Positions 14,193 to 22,369 of a DNA stretch of 64,000 bases are shown here, piece after piece. Every line of letters begins with the position of its first letter. The stretch's first letter is position 1. A program made the position numbers and the translations under genes. The stretch is from an uncultured Bacteroidia bacterium (lineage in GTDB: Bacteria; Bacteroidota; Bacteroidia; Bacteroidales; F082): assembly GCA_902802535.1 (NCBI GenBank), contig CADCML010000016.1:1-64000 (forward strand). Direction: 5' to 3'. Below the pieces are notes generated by a model. That model did not search any database and was not told where the DNA came from. It was given only the letters and a program-made list of their open reading frames with translations.

Positions 14193-15353
14193 TTATTTCA
14201 ACGGACTGCCAAACCGCACCACATCCTCCTTGGTGATGTCGCCCCCGCAAAGAATCACAAGGCGTTCCACAATGTTGCGCAACTCGCGGATGTTGCCCGT
14301 CCATTGGTATTGCTGCAAGGCTTCAATGGCTTCGGGCTGGAAGGTCGGAACGGGTTTGCCCATGTCTTGAGCGATGCTTTCCAAGAAGTTGCCGACCAAT
14401 AGCGGAATGTCGTCTTTGCGCTCGCGCAACGGCGGCACTTGGATGACGATGACGCTCAAACGGTGGTACAAATCCTCGCGGAAGTTGCCCTTCTCGATTT
14501 CGGCACTCAGATTCTTGTTGGTGGCAGCCAGGATGCGCACGTTGACGGGAATCTCTTTTTCTCCGCCTACGCGCACAATCTTGTTTTCCTGCAAGGCCCG
14601 AAGCACCTTGGCCTGGGCCGAAAGGCTCATGTCGCCGATTTCGTCCAAGAAAAGGGTGCCGCCGTCGGCCAACTCGAAGTCGCCCTTGCGCTGCTTGATG
14701 GCGGAGGTGAAAGCGCCTTTTTCGTGACCAAACAACTGACTTTCAATGAGTTCCGAAGGAATGGCAGCACAATTCACTTCGATGAACGGACCACTGCAAC
14801 GAGAGCTGAGCTCGTGCAGCTGTCGGGCAACGAGTTCCTTGCCCGTGCCGTTCTCGCCAGTGATGAGCACGCGCGCGTTAGTGGGAGCGACTTTGGCAAT
14901 CATGTCCTTCACCTCAAGCATCGGCTCCGACTCGCCAATCATCTGGTGCTGGATTTTCACGGCTTTTTTCAGTACCTTGTTTTCGGTAGCCAAGTTCTTC
15001 TTGTCCAAGGCGTTGCGCAAGGTGATGAGCAGTCGGTTCAAATCTGGTGGCTTGGGGATGAAGTCGAAGGCGCCTTTCTTGATGGCTTCGACCGCCGTCT
15101 CAATGGTGCCGTGGCCGGAGAGCATGATGACGGGCACGTCCGACTCCTTGCGGATGGCTTCGAGCACCTCTATGCCGTCCATTTCGGGCATCTTGATGTC
15201 GCAGAAAACGGCATCAAAGTCTTGTTCCTTAATATGTTGCAGGGCTTCCATGCCTGTTGCGGCATCGTCCACCTGATAGCTTTCGTTTTCGAGGATGTCG
15301 CGCAGCACGCGGCGGATGGGAGCCTCGTCGTCGATGATAAGTATTCTTGGCAT
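14193..15353 (-). CDS. NtrC-type response regulator lacking DNA-binding domain
   Basis: 386 residues from the ATG at 15353. An upstream start at 15413 is excluded by a -7 box (TATCTTTG) at 15371-15378. The receiver domain (1-120) has the acidic pair DD at 8-9, phosphoacceptor D52 and the conserved K101. The AAA+ domain (about 135-370) has Walker A GENGTGKE (166-173), a GAFTSA loop (213-218, in place of GAFTGA), Walker B LFLDEIGD and arginine-finger region FREDLYHRL. It ends soon after NIRELRNIVERLVILCGG, so there is no Fis-type helix-turn-helix. It probably activates sigma-54 holoenzyme without specific DNA binding, or acts on another target. No partner kinase is in the window. Confidence 0.9.
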   Translation of the reverse strand: MPRILIIDDEAPIRRVLRDILENESYQVDDAATGMEALQHIKEQDFDAVFCDIKMPEMDGIEVLEAIRKESDVPVIMLSGHGTIETAVEAIKKGAFDFIPKPPDLNRLLITLRNALDKKNLATENKVLKKAVKIQHQMIGESEPMLEVKDMIAKVAPTNARVLITGENGTGKELVARQLHELSSRCSGPFIEVNCAAIPSELIESQLFGHEKGAFTSAIKQRKGDFELADGGTLFLDEIGDMSLSAQAKVLRALQENKIVRVGGEKEIPVNVRILAATNKNLSAEIEKGNFREDLYHRLSVIVIQVPPLRERKDDIPLLVGNFLESIAQDMGKPVPTFQPEAIEALQQYQWTGNIRELRNIVERLVILCGGDITKEDVVRFGSPLK

Positions 15354-15429
15354 TGTTTTGCAATTTTGCGCAAAGATAGCGTTTTTTCGGAAACTCGCAG
15401 GCAAGGACAACAAATCTTGGTGGGCTTTC

Positions 15430-16464
15430 CTATTCTTCCCGTCCGCCGATAAACTTGAAGCCCCAGTTGGTCATCGCCACCAAGTCGGGGACAGTTTCGC
15501 CGCCCAGCCTTACGGATTGACGTGCCGTCATGCGTGACGAGAATACGCCGTAACCTCCGTTGATGAGGGAGAATTCGGGGTCGCCTATGACGAAGCCTTC
15601 CGAGGCATCGTTGTTGTAAATATACTGCCGTAGTCTTTCGCCTCCCGCCGTGATGACGACCTCAACAGGGTAGTCGCCAATGTAGCGTTTCAATCCAGCA
15701 ATGGCGGTGTCGCCTCCGATGAATTCCTGCAATTCGGCGTAGAAAGTCTCTGGCCTATAGGGAAATACGAATGCGTCGCCATCGGTATGATAGTTGAAAT
15801 ATTCCGATGTGGAGAAGGTGCCGATGTCCCAATGCATGGTGCGCGGCACCGAGTCGTCGTCGGGCGTGCGTTGTTCCAAGAAGGTGAAGGCCATGCTGAC
15901 TTGGTAGAACGCGCCGTTGACGGCAGGATGAAACAGGAACTGTCGCGACACTGTGCCGAAATATTCCTTCGAGAAGTTCACGGCCAAGCTTTGCACGCCA
16001 AAGCTGCGGTTGCCCACGATGTCGGTTTTTGTGGTCAGGGTGCGGTCGGGAAGGACGACTTTAAGGCGATAACTGTAGTGTTCACTGTTGCTGTTGAGGT
16101 TGAGCGGCTCCGTGGTGTAGTACAGTTTTTGGTCGGGCGCATAAAACAGGCCTTGCTCCTTGTTGTGAATGGTGATGGTGTCGAGAATGATTTCGCGGAG
16201 CGAGTCGCCGTTGCAATATTCGATGATGCGGACGTCCAATTTGCCCGGGTAGTTGCTTGAGTCGGGGTTGATGGCGGTTTGGTAGGCATCGCCCTCAACG
16301 GAAAAAACGCGGGTGATTTTGACGTAGTTGGTGTCGGCAGTGGCATCAAGGAGGCCGTAGATGATGGGCGTTTCCTTGTAGTCGGCATAAAGGTCGATAT
16401 CGGTCGAGCAGGCAAAAAACAGCACCGCGAGAGGCAAACAAAGGATGGTGAAGAGTCTTTTCAT
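15430..16464 (-). CDS. Secreted lipoprotein, DUF4249-like
   Basis: 344 residues with an SPII signal (lipobox LFFAC at about residue 19). The mature start (STDIDLYADYKETPIIYGLL, then NYVKITRVF) is a pattern I know from Bacteroidales lipoproteins of unknown role, similar in style to DUF4249. The rest is beta-rich with no catalytic motif. A -7 box (TATTTTTG, 16491-16498) gives a leader of about 20 nt, confirming the start. It is transcribed alone, divergent from the FGE-like gene at 16678 and 76 bp from the start of the response regulator. Likely outer-membrane, periplasm-facing or surface exposed. Confidence 0.75.
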   Translation of the reverse strand: MKRLFTILCLPLAVLFFACSTDIDLYADYKETPIIYGLLDATADTNYVKITRVFSVEGDAYQTAINPDSSNYPGKLDVRIIEYCNGDSLREIILDTITIHNKEQGLFYAPDQKLYYTTEPLNLNSNSEHYSYRLKVVLPDRTLTTKTDIVGNRSFGVQSLAVNFSKEYFGTVSRQFLFHPAVNGAFYQVSMAFTFLEQRTPDDDSVPRTMHWDIGTFSTSEYFNYHTDGDAFVFPYRPETFYAELQEFIGGDTAIAGLKRYIGDYPVEVVITAGGERLRQYIYNNDASEGFVIGDPEFSLINGGYGVFSSRMTARQSVRLGGETVPDLVAMTNWGFKFIGGREE

Positions 16465-16677
16465 AGTGCTATTCGGATTAAAACATGCCGCAAAAATACA
16501 TATAATTCTGTTTCAAACAATTTTTTTTCTGCTTTAAAATGTTTTCATGCCTTCTTTGTTATGTTAGGAAACACCTTCCCGCCTACCAAATCTAAAAGCC
16601 TCACAGCTTGGAGTTTTTACTAATTCTTGCGCAAAAAGAAGATTATTTTCCTATTTTTGCCCTAAAATTGAAGCATA

Positions 16678-17529
16678 ATGAAAAGATTTTTCCTGTTTTT
16701 CGGTTTGCTGTTATGTATGCAAACGTTGCTTTTGGCGCAAGACACGCTTCCTGCGCCTACTTCCTATCGTGTCAACAAGGTGTCATTCAACATGGTACGG
16801 GTCGATAAAGGCGGCTTTTGGATGGGTGCCCAGCACTTGGACACCGCAGAATTCAACTATGACCGCTATTCGCAATCTGACGAATTGCCCGTGCATTACG
16901 TGACGATGTCCGAGGATTACTACATCGGTCAGACGGAAGTGACCCAAAAGCTGTGGAATGAGGTAATGGGTTACAATCCAAGCCGTTACAAATGCCCGAA
17001 ACGCCCTGTCACCAATGTCGACTATTATGAGGTGCAGGAGTTTTTGCGGCGCGTCGACAGCATTACGGGGATGCAGTTCCGCCTGCCTACCGAGGAGGAA
17101 TGGGAATATGCGGCACGCGGCGGAATGAACTCGCGAGGCTATATCTATAGCGGCGGCAAGGAAGTGGACCGTGTGGCTTGGCATAACGGTAACGCCAACA
17201 AAACCAAGAAGGTGAAGAAGCGCAGTGCCAACGAGTTGGGCATCTACGACATGTCGGGCAACGTGTGGGAATGGTGCTCTACTAAATACCGCTATTTCGA
17301 CAAGGAGCGCAACGCCACTTTGGGCAGGGACGGACAGATGTACATCATCCGAGGCGGCGCATGGGAGTTGCCCCATACCTCGTGTCGAGTGTCGTGGCGC
17401 GGCAAACGCCTGCCCGATTTGAAAAACTCATTCGGTGGGTTCAGGCTGTGCTTGGATGCACGGTATGTTAAAGAGAAGGAAAAGGAAGAAGCTTCTGAGA
17501 AAGAAACCCTCATTAAAGAATCGGAGTGA
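16678..17529 (+). CDS. Formylglycine-generating-enzyme-like (SUMF1) secreted protein
   Basis: 283 residues with a signal peptide ending near LLLAQ (residue 21). The SUMF1/FGE fold is clear: MVRVDKGGFWMG, YYIGQTEVTQKLWNEVMG, RLPTEEEWEYAARGG, IYDMSGNVWEWC, YIIRGGAW and SFGGFRLC. Family members oxidise a sulfatase cysteine to formylglycine, but many Bacteroidota homologues, including GldJ and GldK, have only a structural role; no sulfatase gene is present here. The C-terminus ends in a Lys/Glu-rich tail. Promoter TATTTTTG at 16652-16659. The 3' end overlaps the convergent protease gene by 17 bp. Confidence 0.88.
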   Translation: MKRFFLFFGLLLCMQTLLLAQDTLPAPTSYRVNKVSFNMVRVDKGGFWMGAQHLDTAEFNYDRYSQSDELPVHYVTMSEDYYIGQTEVTQKLWNEVMGYNPSRYKCPKRPVTNVDYYEVQEFLRRVDSITGMQFRLPTEEEWEYAARGGMNSRGYIYSGGKEVDRVAWHNGNANKTKKVKKRSANELGIYDMSGNVWEWCSTKYRYFDKERNATLGRDGQMYIIRGGAWELPHTSCRVSWRGKRLPDLKNSFGGFRLCLDARYVKEKEKEEASEKETLIKESE

Positions 17530-17953
17530 GGCGCAGTTTCTTACACCTATAATTAATTACAGCTTTATACCGCCTCAATAAATCCCCGCCCATGATGCCG
17601 TCGATGTGGGGCAGGCTGAGTTTGGCATACATCTCGTGGATGTTTTCCAAATCCAAGGCAACGGCTTCATAATCTGTGATTTCCAAATCGCCGATGGAAA
17701 AACGGTCGATGACAAAGGTGGAGCTTTCCAAGTCGGAACTGCCCACGCCGGCGGTCATGCCTTCCTTTTTCTCAAATTGGATGTCGTCGATGAAACTGGA
17801 GATGGTTTTTGGGTCGAAGACGGAACGCGAGGCGCCCGTGTCAATCAGGAAAAGGGCTTCCTTACCATGGATCCGACCTTGGACCATGATATGGAAGCCT
17901 TCTCCTTCAATGTCAAGCAGTTGCAGTGGAACTTCAATATAGCGACGCATCAT
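17513..17953 (-). CDS. Retropepsin-like aspartyl protease domain protein
   Basis: 146 residues, no signal peptide. The catalytic motif FLIDTGAS sits near residue 40, followed by a flap-like region and the second hydrophobic motif DGIMGGDLLRRYKAVINY near 118-135. This is the single-domain architecture of retropepsin-like bacterial proteins, which would need to dimerise. Substrate unknown. The start codon touches the stop of the LOG-family gene (17953), so the two genes form an operon, and the 3' end overlaps the convergent FGE-like gene by 17 bp. Both active-site features are intact. Confidence 0.85.
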   Translation of the reverse strand: MMRRYIEVPLQLLDIEGEGFHIMVQGRIHGKEALFLIDTGASRSVFDPKTISSFIDDIQFEKKEGMTAGVGSSDLESSTFVIDRFSIGDLEITDYEAVALDLENIHEMYAKLSLPHIDGIMGGDLLRRYKAVINYRCKKLRLTPIL

Positions 17954-18669
17954 CAGAAGTTCGGCTTGACGGCGTATTTCTTGTAGAATTCCTTGATGAC
18001 CTTCACGGCATCATCGGTGGTGTCGACGATATGGAAGATGTCAAAGTCTTCTTCCTTGATCATATTGTTCTTGAGAAGGGTGGAGCGGAACCAGTCGATC
18101 AGTCCCTGCCAGTATTCCGAGCCGACGAGGACGACGGGGAATTCCACCATCTTGTTCGTCTGGATGAGGGTGAGAGCCTCCGAGAGCTCATCCAAGGTGC
18201 CGAAGCCGCCCGGCAAAGCGATGTACCCCTGGGCATAGCGCATGAAGATGGTCTTGCGGACGAAGAAATAGTCGAAATTGATGCTTGTGCTGGTGTCGAT
18301 GTAAGGGTTGCTGTGTTGCTCGAAGGGCAGGTTGATGTTCAGTCCTACGCTGGTGGCACCGCCTTGGCGTGCGCCTTTGTTACCGGCTTCCATGATGCCG
18401 GGACCGCCTCCTGTGATGATGCCGAAACCGTAGTCGGCAAGCTTTTCGGCAATTTCGACGGCCATCTCATAGTATTTGTCGCCAGGTAGGGTGCGTGCCG
18501 AACCGAAAATGGCCACGCAAGGCCCGATTCTCGACATCTTTTCCATGCCATCCACAAACTCGGCCATGATCTTGAATACCGACCATGAATTGTTGGTCTT
18601 TATTTCGTTCCACGATTTGGGGTGAAAGCTTTCGTGGATGATTTGTTCGTCTTTTTTTGATATTTGCAT
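17953..18669 (-). CDS. LOG-family Rossmann-fold nucleotide hydrolase
   Basis: 238 residues. The signatures of the LOG/TIGR00730 family are present: ITGGGPGIMEAGNKGA and ALPGGFGTLDE (PGGxGTxxE). Characterised members release adenine or cytokinin base from nucleoside 5'-monophosphates (phosphoribohydrolase); many bacterial members are more general nucleotide monophosphatases or PpnN-like nucleosidases. The length and N-terminal extension (ESFHPKSWNEIK) fit the longer group II type. Cytoplasmic. First gene of a pair with the retropepsin-like gene. It is divergent from tRNA-Gly, with only about 50 bp between them for both promoters. Confidence 0.88.
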   Translation of the reverse strand: MQISKKDEQIIHESFHPKSWNEIKTNNSWSVFKIMAEFVDGMEKMSRIGPCVAIFGSARTLPGDKYYEMAVEIAEKLADYGFGIITGGGPGIMEAGNKGARQGGATSVGLNINLPFEQHSNPYIDTSTSINFDYFFVRKTIFMRYAQGYIALPGGFGTLDELSEALTLIQTNKMVEFPVVLVGSEYWQGLIDWFRSTLLKNNMIKEEDFDIFHIVDTTDDAVKVIKEFYKKYAVKPNF

Positions 18670-18718
18670 TGTATTCGGTTTGTATAATAATATTTTTCGT
18701 ATCTTTGCTGCGCAAATC

Positions 18719-18791
18719 GCGAATGTAGCTCAGTTGGTAGAGCATCAGCTTCCCAAGCTGAGGGTCGCGGGTTCGAACCCCGTTATTCGCT
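18719..18791 (+). tRNA. tRNA-Gly (CCC)
   Basis: A complete cloverleaf: acceptor GCGAATG with TATTCGC, D arm AGCTCAGTTGGTAGAGC, anticodon stem CAGCT/AGCTG around TTCCCAA (anticodon CCC), T loop TTCGAAC. CCA is not encoded. A -7 box TATCTTTG is at 18700-18707, giving a very short leader. A strong terminator follows at once. Confidence 0.95.
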
Positions 18792-18793
18792 CA

Positions 18794-18834
18794 AAACCAT
18801 GGGGTTGCGCATAGCGCAGCCCCATGGTTTTTTT
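18794..18834. terminator. Strong intrinsic terminator after tRNA-Gly
   Basis: A 17-bp stem (AAACCATGGGG paired with CCCCATGGTTT, extended by TGCGC/GCGCA) with a 3-nt loop, followed by a T-run on the plus strand. The A-run at its other side means it could also stop the convergent SPFH transcript ending at 18836. Confidence 0.9.
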
Positions 18835-18835
18835 A

Positions 18836-20101
18836 TTATTCAATCGGTGTGCCGCACTCAGGGCAGAACTTGCCTGTCGCTTCAGTGCCGCATTTAGGGC
18901 ATATCTTCGGGCCTACGGCGATCAGCGGCGTGCCACATTCAGGGCAGAACTTGCCGCTGCTTTCGGTGCCGCATTTCGGGCATTTCATTGTTGCCTTGGG
19001 AGCCGGAGCGGGGGCGCCGCATTCGGGGCAGAACTTACCGGTAATCATCGTGCCGCACTTCGGGCAGGGAACGCCGCCTTTGGGCTGAGCGCTGCCTTGG
19101 TTGTAGGGGTCGTAGGTGGTTTGTCCGCCTTGGTTGTTCCAGGCGTTTTGCATCGCGCCGCCTGTCATGCCGCCCGAGCCCATGTTAGCCATACCGACGC
19201 CCATGAAGCCGCCCACAGCGCCGTTTTCGTTGCCGGCAGCGGTCTCCATCACGTCGATGATCTTGCCTTGCTGCATCATGGCGTTGGTGCTGTATTCGTA
19301 GCGGTCAATCTTCTTTTGGCTGGCATCGTCGAGCGAGACGGACTCGATGGTAAAGCTGATGAGGCGCACGCCACGGGCGCGGATGGGCTCGTCAAACACT
19401 TTCTCGTCCATCACCTTTTTGATTTCGTCGGTGTAGCTCGGCAGCTCGAGGACGGGAACGCGATGATTGCTGTTGCCCATCTCGTTGAGCACGTTTTGGA
19501 ACGAAGCCATCACTTCGCTGCGCATTTGTTCGGTGATGTCGTTTTTCTTAATCACATCGGCTGTACCTGCATGGTTGCGCATGAAAATGCCCATGTCGTC
19601 TAAGCGGAAGGTGTATTTGCCGTAGCAACGCACGTTGACGCCCATTGGCATCAGCGAGTTGGTCATTTGGTTCGGGATGGCGTGTGACCAGTCCTGGAAG
19701 GGAATCGGGGTGGCGGTGCCGAACTTGTTGTCGAGGATTTCCTTGGCGTTGAAGTAGAACACGGCTTGCTCCTTGGCGGGTGTGCCGCCGTAGGTGAAAC
19801 GCTGCCACATTTCCTTGAACACAGGACCGAATTCGCCTGCAAAGAACGAGGGTGACGAGGATTTGTCGAAAGTGTAGACACCTTCCTCAGCGGTGGCATC
19901 GAGCACTACGCCAGTGTCGTAGATGACGGCCACCTGGCCAGGAGCCACGATGATACGGCTGCTTTTGGAGATTTGCCCTGACTTGGTGGTTTGTTTCACC
20001 ATCAGGGTGTCCATGTCCATGTTGTCACATTTGATAAGGTCAAGCCATTGGTCGCGCAAGGTGCCGCCGATGGAGCCTGTTATTGCTTTGATAAGTCCCA
20101 T
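18836..20101 (-). CDS. SPFH-domain protein with three double zinc ribbons
   Basis: 421 residues. Residues about 1-290 form an SPFH/Band-7-like domain of the 'virion core protein' type (KSSRIIVAPGQVAVIYD, GVNVRCYGKYTFRLDD, RGVRLISFTIESVSLDD). A Gly/Met/Asn-rich linker follows (290-345). The C-terminus has three near-identical zinc-ribbon pairs, each CPKCGT... GKFCPECG. Proteins of this kind assemble on membranes or envelope-stress scaffolds; precise function unknown. The gene lies 74 bp downstream of a Tim44-like gene that also ends in a zinc ribbon, so they probably form an operon and work together. Confidence 0.85.
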   Translation of the reverse strand: MGLIKAITGSIGGTLRDQWLDLIKCDNMDMDTLMVKQTTKSGQISKSSRIIVAPGQVAVIYDTGVVLDATAEEGVYTFDKSSSPSFFAGEFGPVFKEMWQRFTYGGTPAKEQAVFYFNAKEILDNKFGTATPIPFQDWSHAIPNQMTNSLMPMGVNVRCYGKYTFRLDDMGIFMRNHAGTADVIKKNDITEQMRSEVMASFQNVLNEMGNSNHRVPVLELPSYTDEIKKVMDEKVFDEPIRARGVRLISFTIESVSLDDASQKKIDRYEYSTNAMMQQGKIIDVMETAAGNENGAVGGFMGVGMANMGSGGMTGGAMQNAWNNQGGQTTYDPYNQGSAQPKGGVPCPKCGTMITGKFCPECGAPAPAPKATMKCPKCGTESSGKFCPECGTPLIAVGPKICPKCGTEATGKFCPECGTPIE

Positions 20102-20175
20102 AATGTTGTTGTTTAATTGTTTATTGATTGATTTAAAAATTCAAGATTAAAATTTAAGGATACATTACGTTGTTT

Positions 20176-21069
20176 CTATGGTCTCGAATGAATGTCGGTC
20201 AATACCCAATCATGTTCGCCATTGGTGATGACGCTGCCGCAATAGGTGCATTGTCCCGAAGAGGTGACCTCGGTTGGGGCGCCGCAGTTGGGGCAGTTGG
20301 TGATGCTGTTGCCTTTCTTTCCGACTTGGGTCTTGAGGCCGGCCTTGCGGTTGAAGACCATCTCGTATTTCATGTACCAGTCGCGGTTGGGGTCGCTTTC
20401 GAGCACTTTTTTCGTCTTGTCGTCGACGACATAGTCGCGCATGATGGCATTGAGCCACACCTTGAGCACTTCCTTGTCGCCGTCCTGCCTGAACTCGTGC
20501 AGCGAGCAGTGCTTGATGGCGATTTTTTCCACTATGTTGGTCTTACCGAGGCGGATGTATTCGTCCAACTGTTGCTTGTGCTGGTTGAACAGGGCTTCGC
20601 TCTCGAAGGGACGGATGGGCTTCCAGTCCTTGGTTGTCCAGGCTTCCTGAATCTTCATGAACACCTCGCGGGCAAAGCCGATGAACTTGTCTGACGAGAA
20701 GTTGGGGTCAATGGCTTGGATTTCCGCCGCCACCGCCGCACTGAAGTCGGGCGTGCTATCGGTTTCGGCCTGACGGTTCACGCCTTTGTTGATATAGTCT
20801 ACGTTGGCGCCTTTCTTTTTCGCGACGCGATAGGCGATGATGATGACAATCACCACAATCAAGCCCATGACGGGACTCTCGATGAACAGATTGATGAGCC
20901 AGCCGATGAGCACGCCTATGTCGAAATCGCCGTCAAAGCCGCCGCCACCGGAATTGTAGCGGTTTTGGTTGCCCACATCGGCAATGGCAAGGTTGCAGCA
21001 AACAATTGCCACAATCAATAAAAGAAAGGGTAAGTATTGTTTTAACTTATTGGTATTTAGTTTTTTCAT
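20176..21069 (-). CDS. Tim44-like domain membrane protein with zinc ribbon
   Basis: About 297 residues using the ATG at 21069, which gives a clean MKK start; an ATG at 21084 is also possible. An N-terminal hydrophobic helix (residues 10-30), a Gly/Asp/Asn linker, a second membrane segment (about 65-85, VMGLIVVIVIIIAYRVA), then a Tim44-like domain (about 115-255; FIGFAREVFMKIQEAW, then MRDYVVDDKTKKVL). It ends in CPNCGAP... CTYCG. Bacterial Tim44-like proteins have been linked to membrane protein handling, but the role here is not known. Located just upstream of the SPFH/zinc-ribbon gene, it probably forms a membrane complex with it. Confidence 0.82.
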   Translation of the reverse strand: MKKLNTNKLKQYLPFLLLIVAIVCCNLAIADVGNQNRYNSGGGGFDGDFDIGVLIGWLINLFIESPVMGLIVVIVIIIAYRVAKKKGANVDYINKGVNRQAETDSTPDFSAAVAAEIQAIDPNFSSDKFIGFAREVFMKIQEAWTTKDWKPIRPFESEALFNQHKQQLDEYIRLGKTNIVEKIAIKHCSLHEFRQDGDKEVLKVWLNAIMRDYVVDDKTKKVLESDPNRDWYMKYEMVFNRKAGLKTQVGKKGNSITNCPNCGAPTEVTSSGQCTYCGSVITNGEHDWVLTDIHSRP

Positions 21070-21186
21070 ATTCATTGAAAGCATTAAGGCTATAATGTTA
21101 CTGCCTACAAAAATAATGAAAATAACGGAAAAACTGCATTAGATGTTGAAAAAAGAGAAAAAAGTCCTATTTTTGCAGCGCGAAAA

Positions 21187-21261
21187 GGGAGCTTAGCTCA
21201 GTTGGTTCAGAGCATCGCCCTTACAAGGCGGGGGTCGTTGGTTCGAGTCCAACAGTTCCCA
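21187..21261 (+). tRNA. tRNA-Val (TAC)
   Basis: Cloverleaf with acceptor GGGAGCT/AGTTCCC, anticodon loop CTTACAA (anticodon TAC), T loop TTCGAGT. CCA is not encoded. Promoter -7 box TATTTTTG at 21168-21175. The divergent Tim44-like gene begins about 100 bp upstream. Confidence 0.95.
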
Positions 21262-21267
21262 CAAAAA

Positions 21268-21303
21268 AAGGAGTTACAAGCGATTGTAGCTCCTTCGTTT
21301 TTT
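21268..21303. terminator. Bidirectional terminator between tRNA-Val and anmK
   Basis: AAGGAGTTACAA and TTGTAGCTCCTT (21268-21295) form a 12-bp stem with one mismatch and a 4-nt loop. A7 precedes it on the plus strand and a T-run follows, so it serves both the tRNA and the convergent anmK transcript. Confidence 0.85.
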
Positions 21304-21319
21304 ATGGTTTCCTTTCGAA

Positions 21320-22369
21320 TTACTTCCAGATTTTTCCGCTGCAACTGTCGCTTTCGGCACCCGTCACCGAGGCCAAGACATTGGTTTTTCCTTCCATTCT
21401 CAGCAGTCCGAGCAGGGCGAACACCAAGGCTTCCTTGTAGTCGATGATTTGTTTTTCGGGGACGACCACCTCGTGTTTCGTGCGAGCTCGCAGGCGCTCG
21501 ATGAGGTACTTGTTTCTGGCACCGCCGCCGGTGCAAAGGATTTTCCCTTTGGGCAGGAAACTGATGGGCAAGGCGATTTGCAGGGCGATATGCTCCACAA
21601 AAGTGGCCAGCATGTCGGGGACGGAAAGGTCGTTCAACAGTGCTTTCTGGTAGGTTTCGAAAAACTCGCGTCCCAAGGATTTTGGAGGCTCCTGACCATA
21701 GAACGGATGCTTGTTCAGTTGCTTCAGCAAGGTGATGTCGACCTCACCGCTGCGGGCCATTTCGCCATCGCGGTCGTAGGCAAGACCGTTCTTGTTGGCC
21801 AGAAAATTCAAGGCTTGGTTGGCGATGCAGAGGTCGTAGGCGATGCGCTTGCCGTTCTCGTTGTAGGAGAGGTTGGCGATGCCGCCGATGTTGAGGCAGA
21901 TGTCGTAGTTGCTGAAAAGCAGTTCGTCGCCGATGGGCACGAGGGGCGCGCCTTGTCCGCCTTTGCCGACATCCTCGCTACGGAAGTCGTTGATGACGGT
22001 GAAACCGCAAGCTTTGGCCAATTCCTGTCCGTCACCGATTTGCAGGGTGTAATGTTCCTCGGGACGGTGGAAAACGGTGTGTCCATGCGAGGCCACGAAG
22101 TCGGGATGGGCATTGTGTTTCTTTACGAAAGCCGACACTTGCTCGCCCAAGTATTTGCCGTAATCCTTGTCTAACTGCACCAAATCTTCGGGTTGCTTGT
22201 GGAAGGCTTCGGAGAGCAGTGTTCTCCAAGGGTCGGAATAGGGTAGGGTTTCGGCTTGCAGGATTTGGAAGCCGTAGTGATCGCCTTCTTCGTGGAACCT
22301 GACGAGTGCGATGTCTAACCCGTCCAACGAGCTGCCGGACATGAGGCCGATGGCGGTGTGAGTCGTCAT
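21320..22369 (-). CDS. anmK: Anhydro-N-acetylmuramic acid kinase
   Basis: 349 residues. This is the presumed ancestral copy. The N-terminal GLMSGSSLDGLD, central GDG, LNIGGIAN and TGGGARN motifs are all present. It recycles anhydro-MurNAc to MurNAc-6-phosphate in the cytoplasm. It overlaps murF by 4 nt (ATGA), so it is translated from the murF transcript. The murF-anmK pairing next to gldJ is the expected arrangement in this phylum, whereas the copy at 1214-2263 has a broken murF. The two AnmK proteins are about 80% identical by eye. Confidence 0.95.
   Translation of the reverse strand: MTTHTAIGLMSGSSLDGLDIALVRFHEEGDHYGFQILQAETLPYSDPWRTLLSEAFHKQPEDLVQLDKDYGKYLGEQVSAFVKKHNAHPDFVASHGHTVFHRPEEHYTLQIGDGQELAKACGFTVINDFRSEDVGKGGQGAPLVPIGDELLFSNYDICLNIGGIANLSYNENGKRIAYDLCIANQALNFLANKNGLAYDRDGEMARSGEVDITLLKQLNKHPFYGQEPPKSLGREFFETYQKALLNDLSVPDMLATFVEHIALQIALPISFLPKGKILCTGGGARNKYLIERLRARTKHEVVVPEKQIIDYKEALVFALLGLLRMEGKTNVLASVTGAESDSCSGKIWK

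Noticed and set aside
14439..15452. Long plus-strand frame opposite the response regulator
   Set aside because: The minus-strand protein has complete receiver and AAA+ domains; the plus-strand frame has none.
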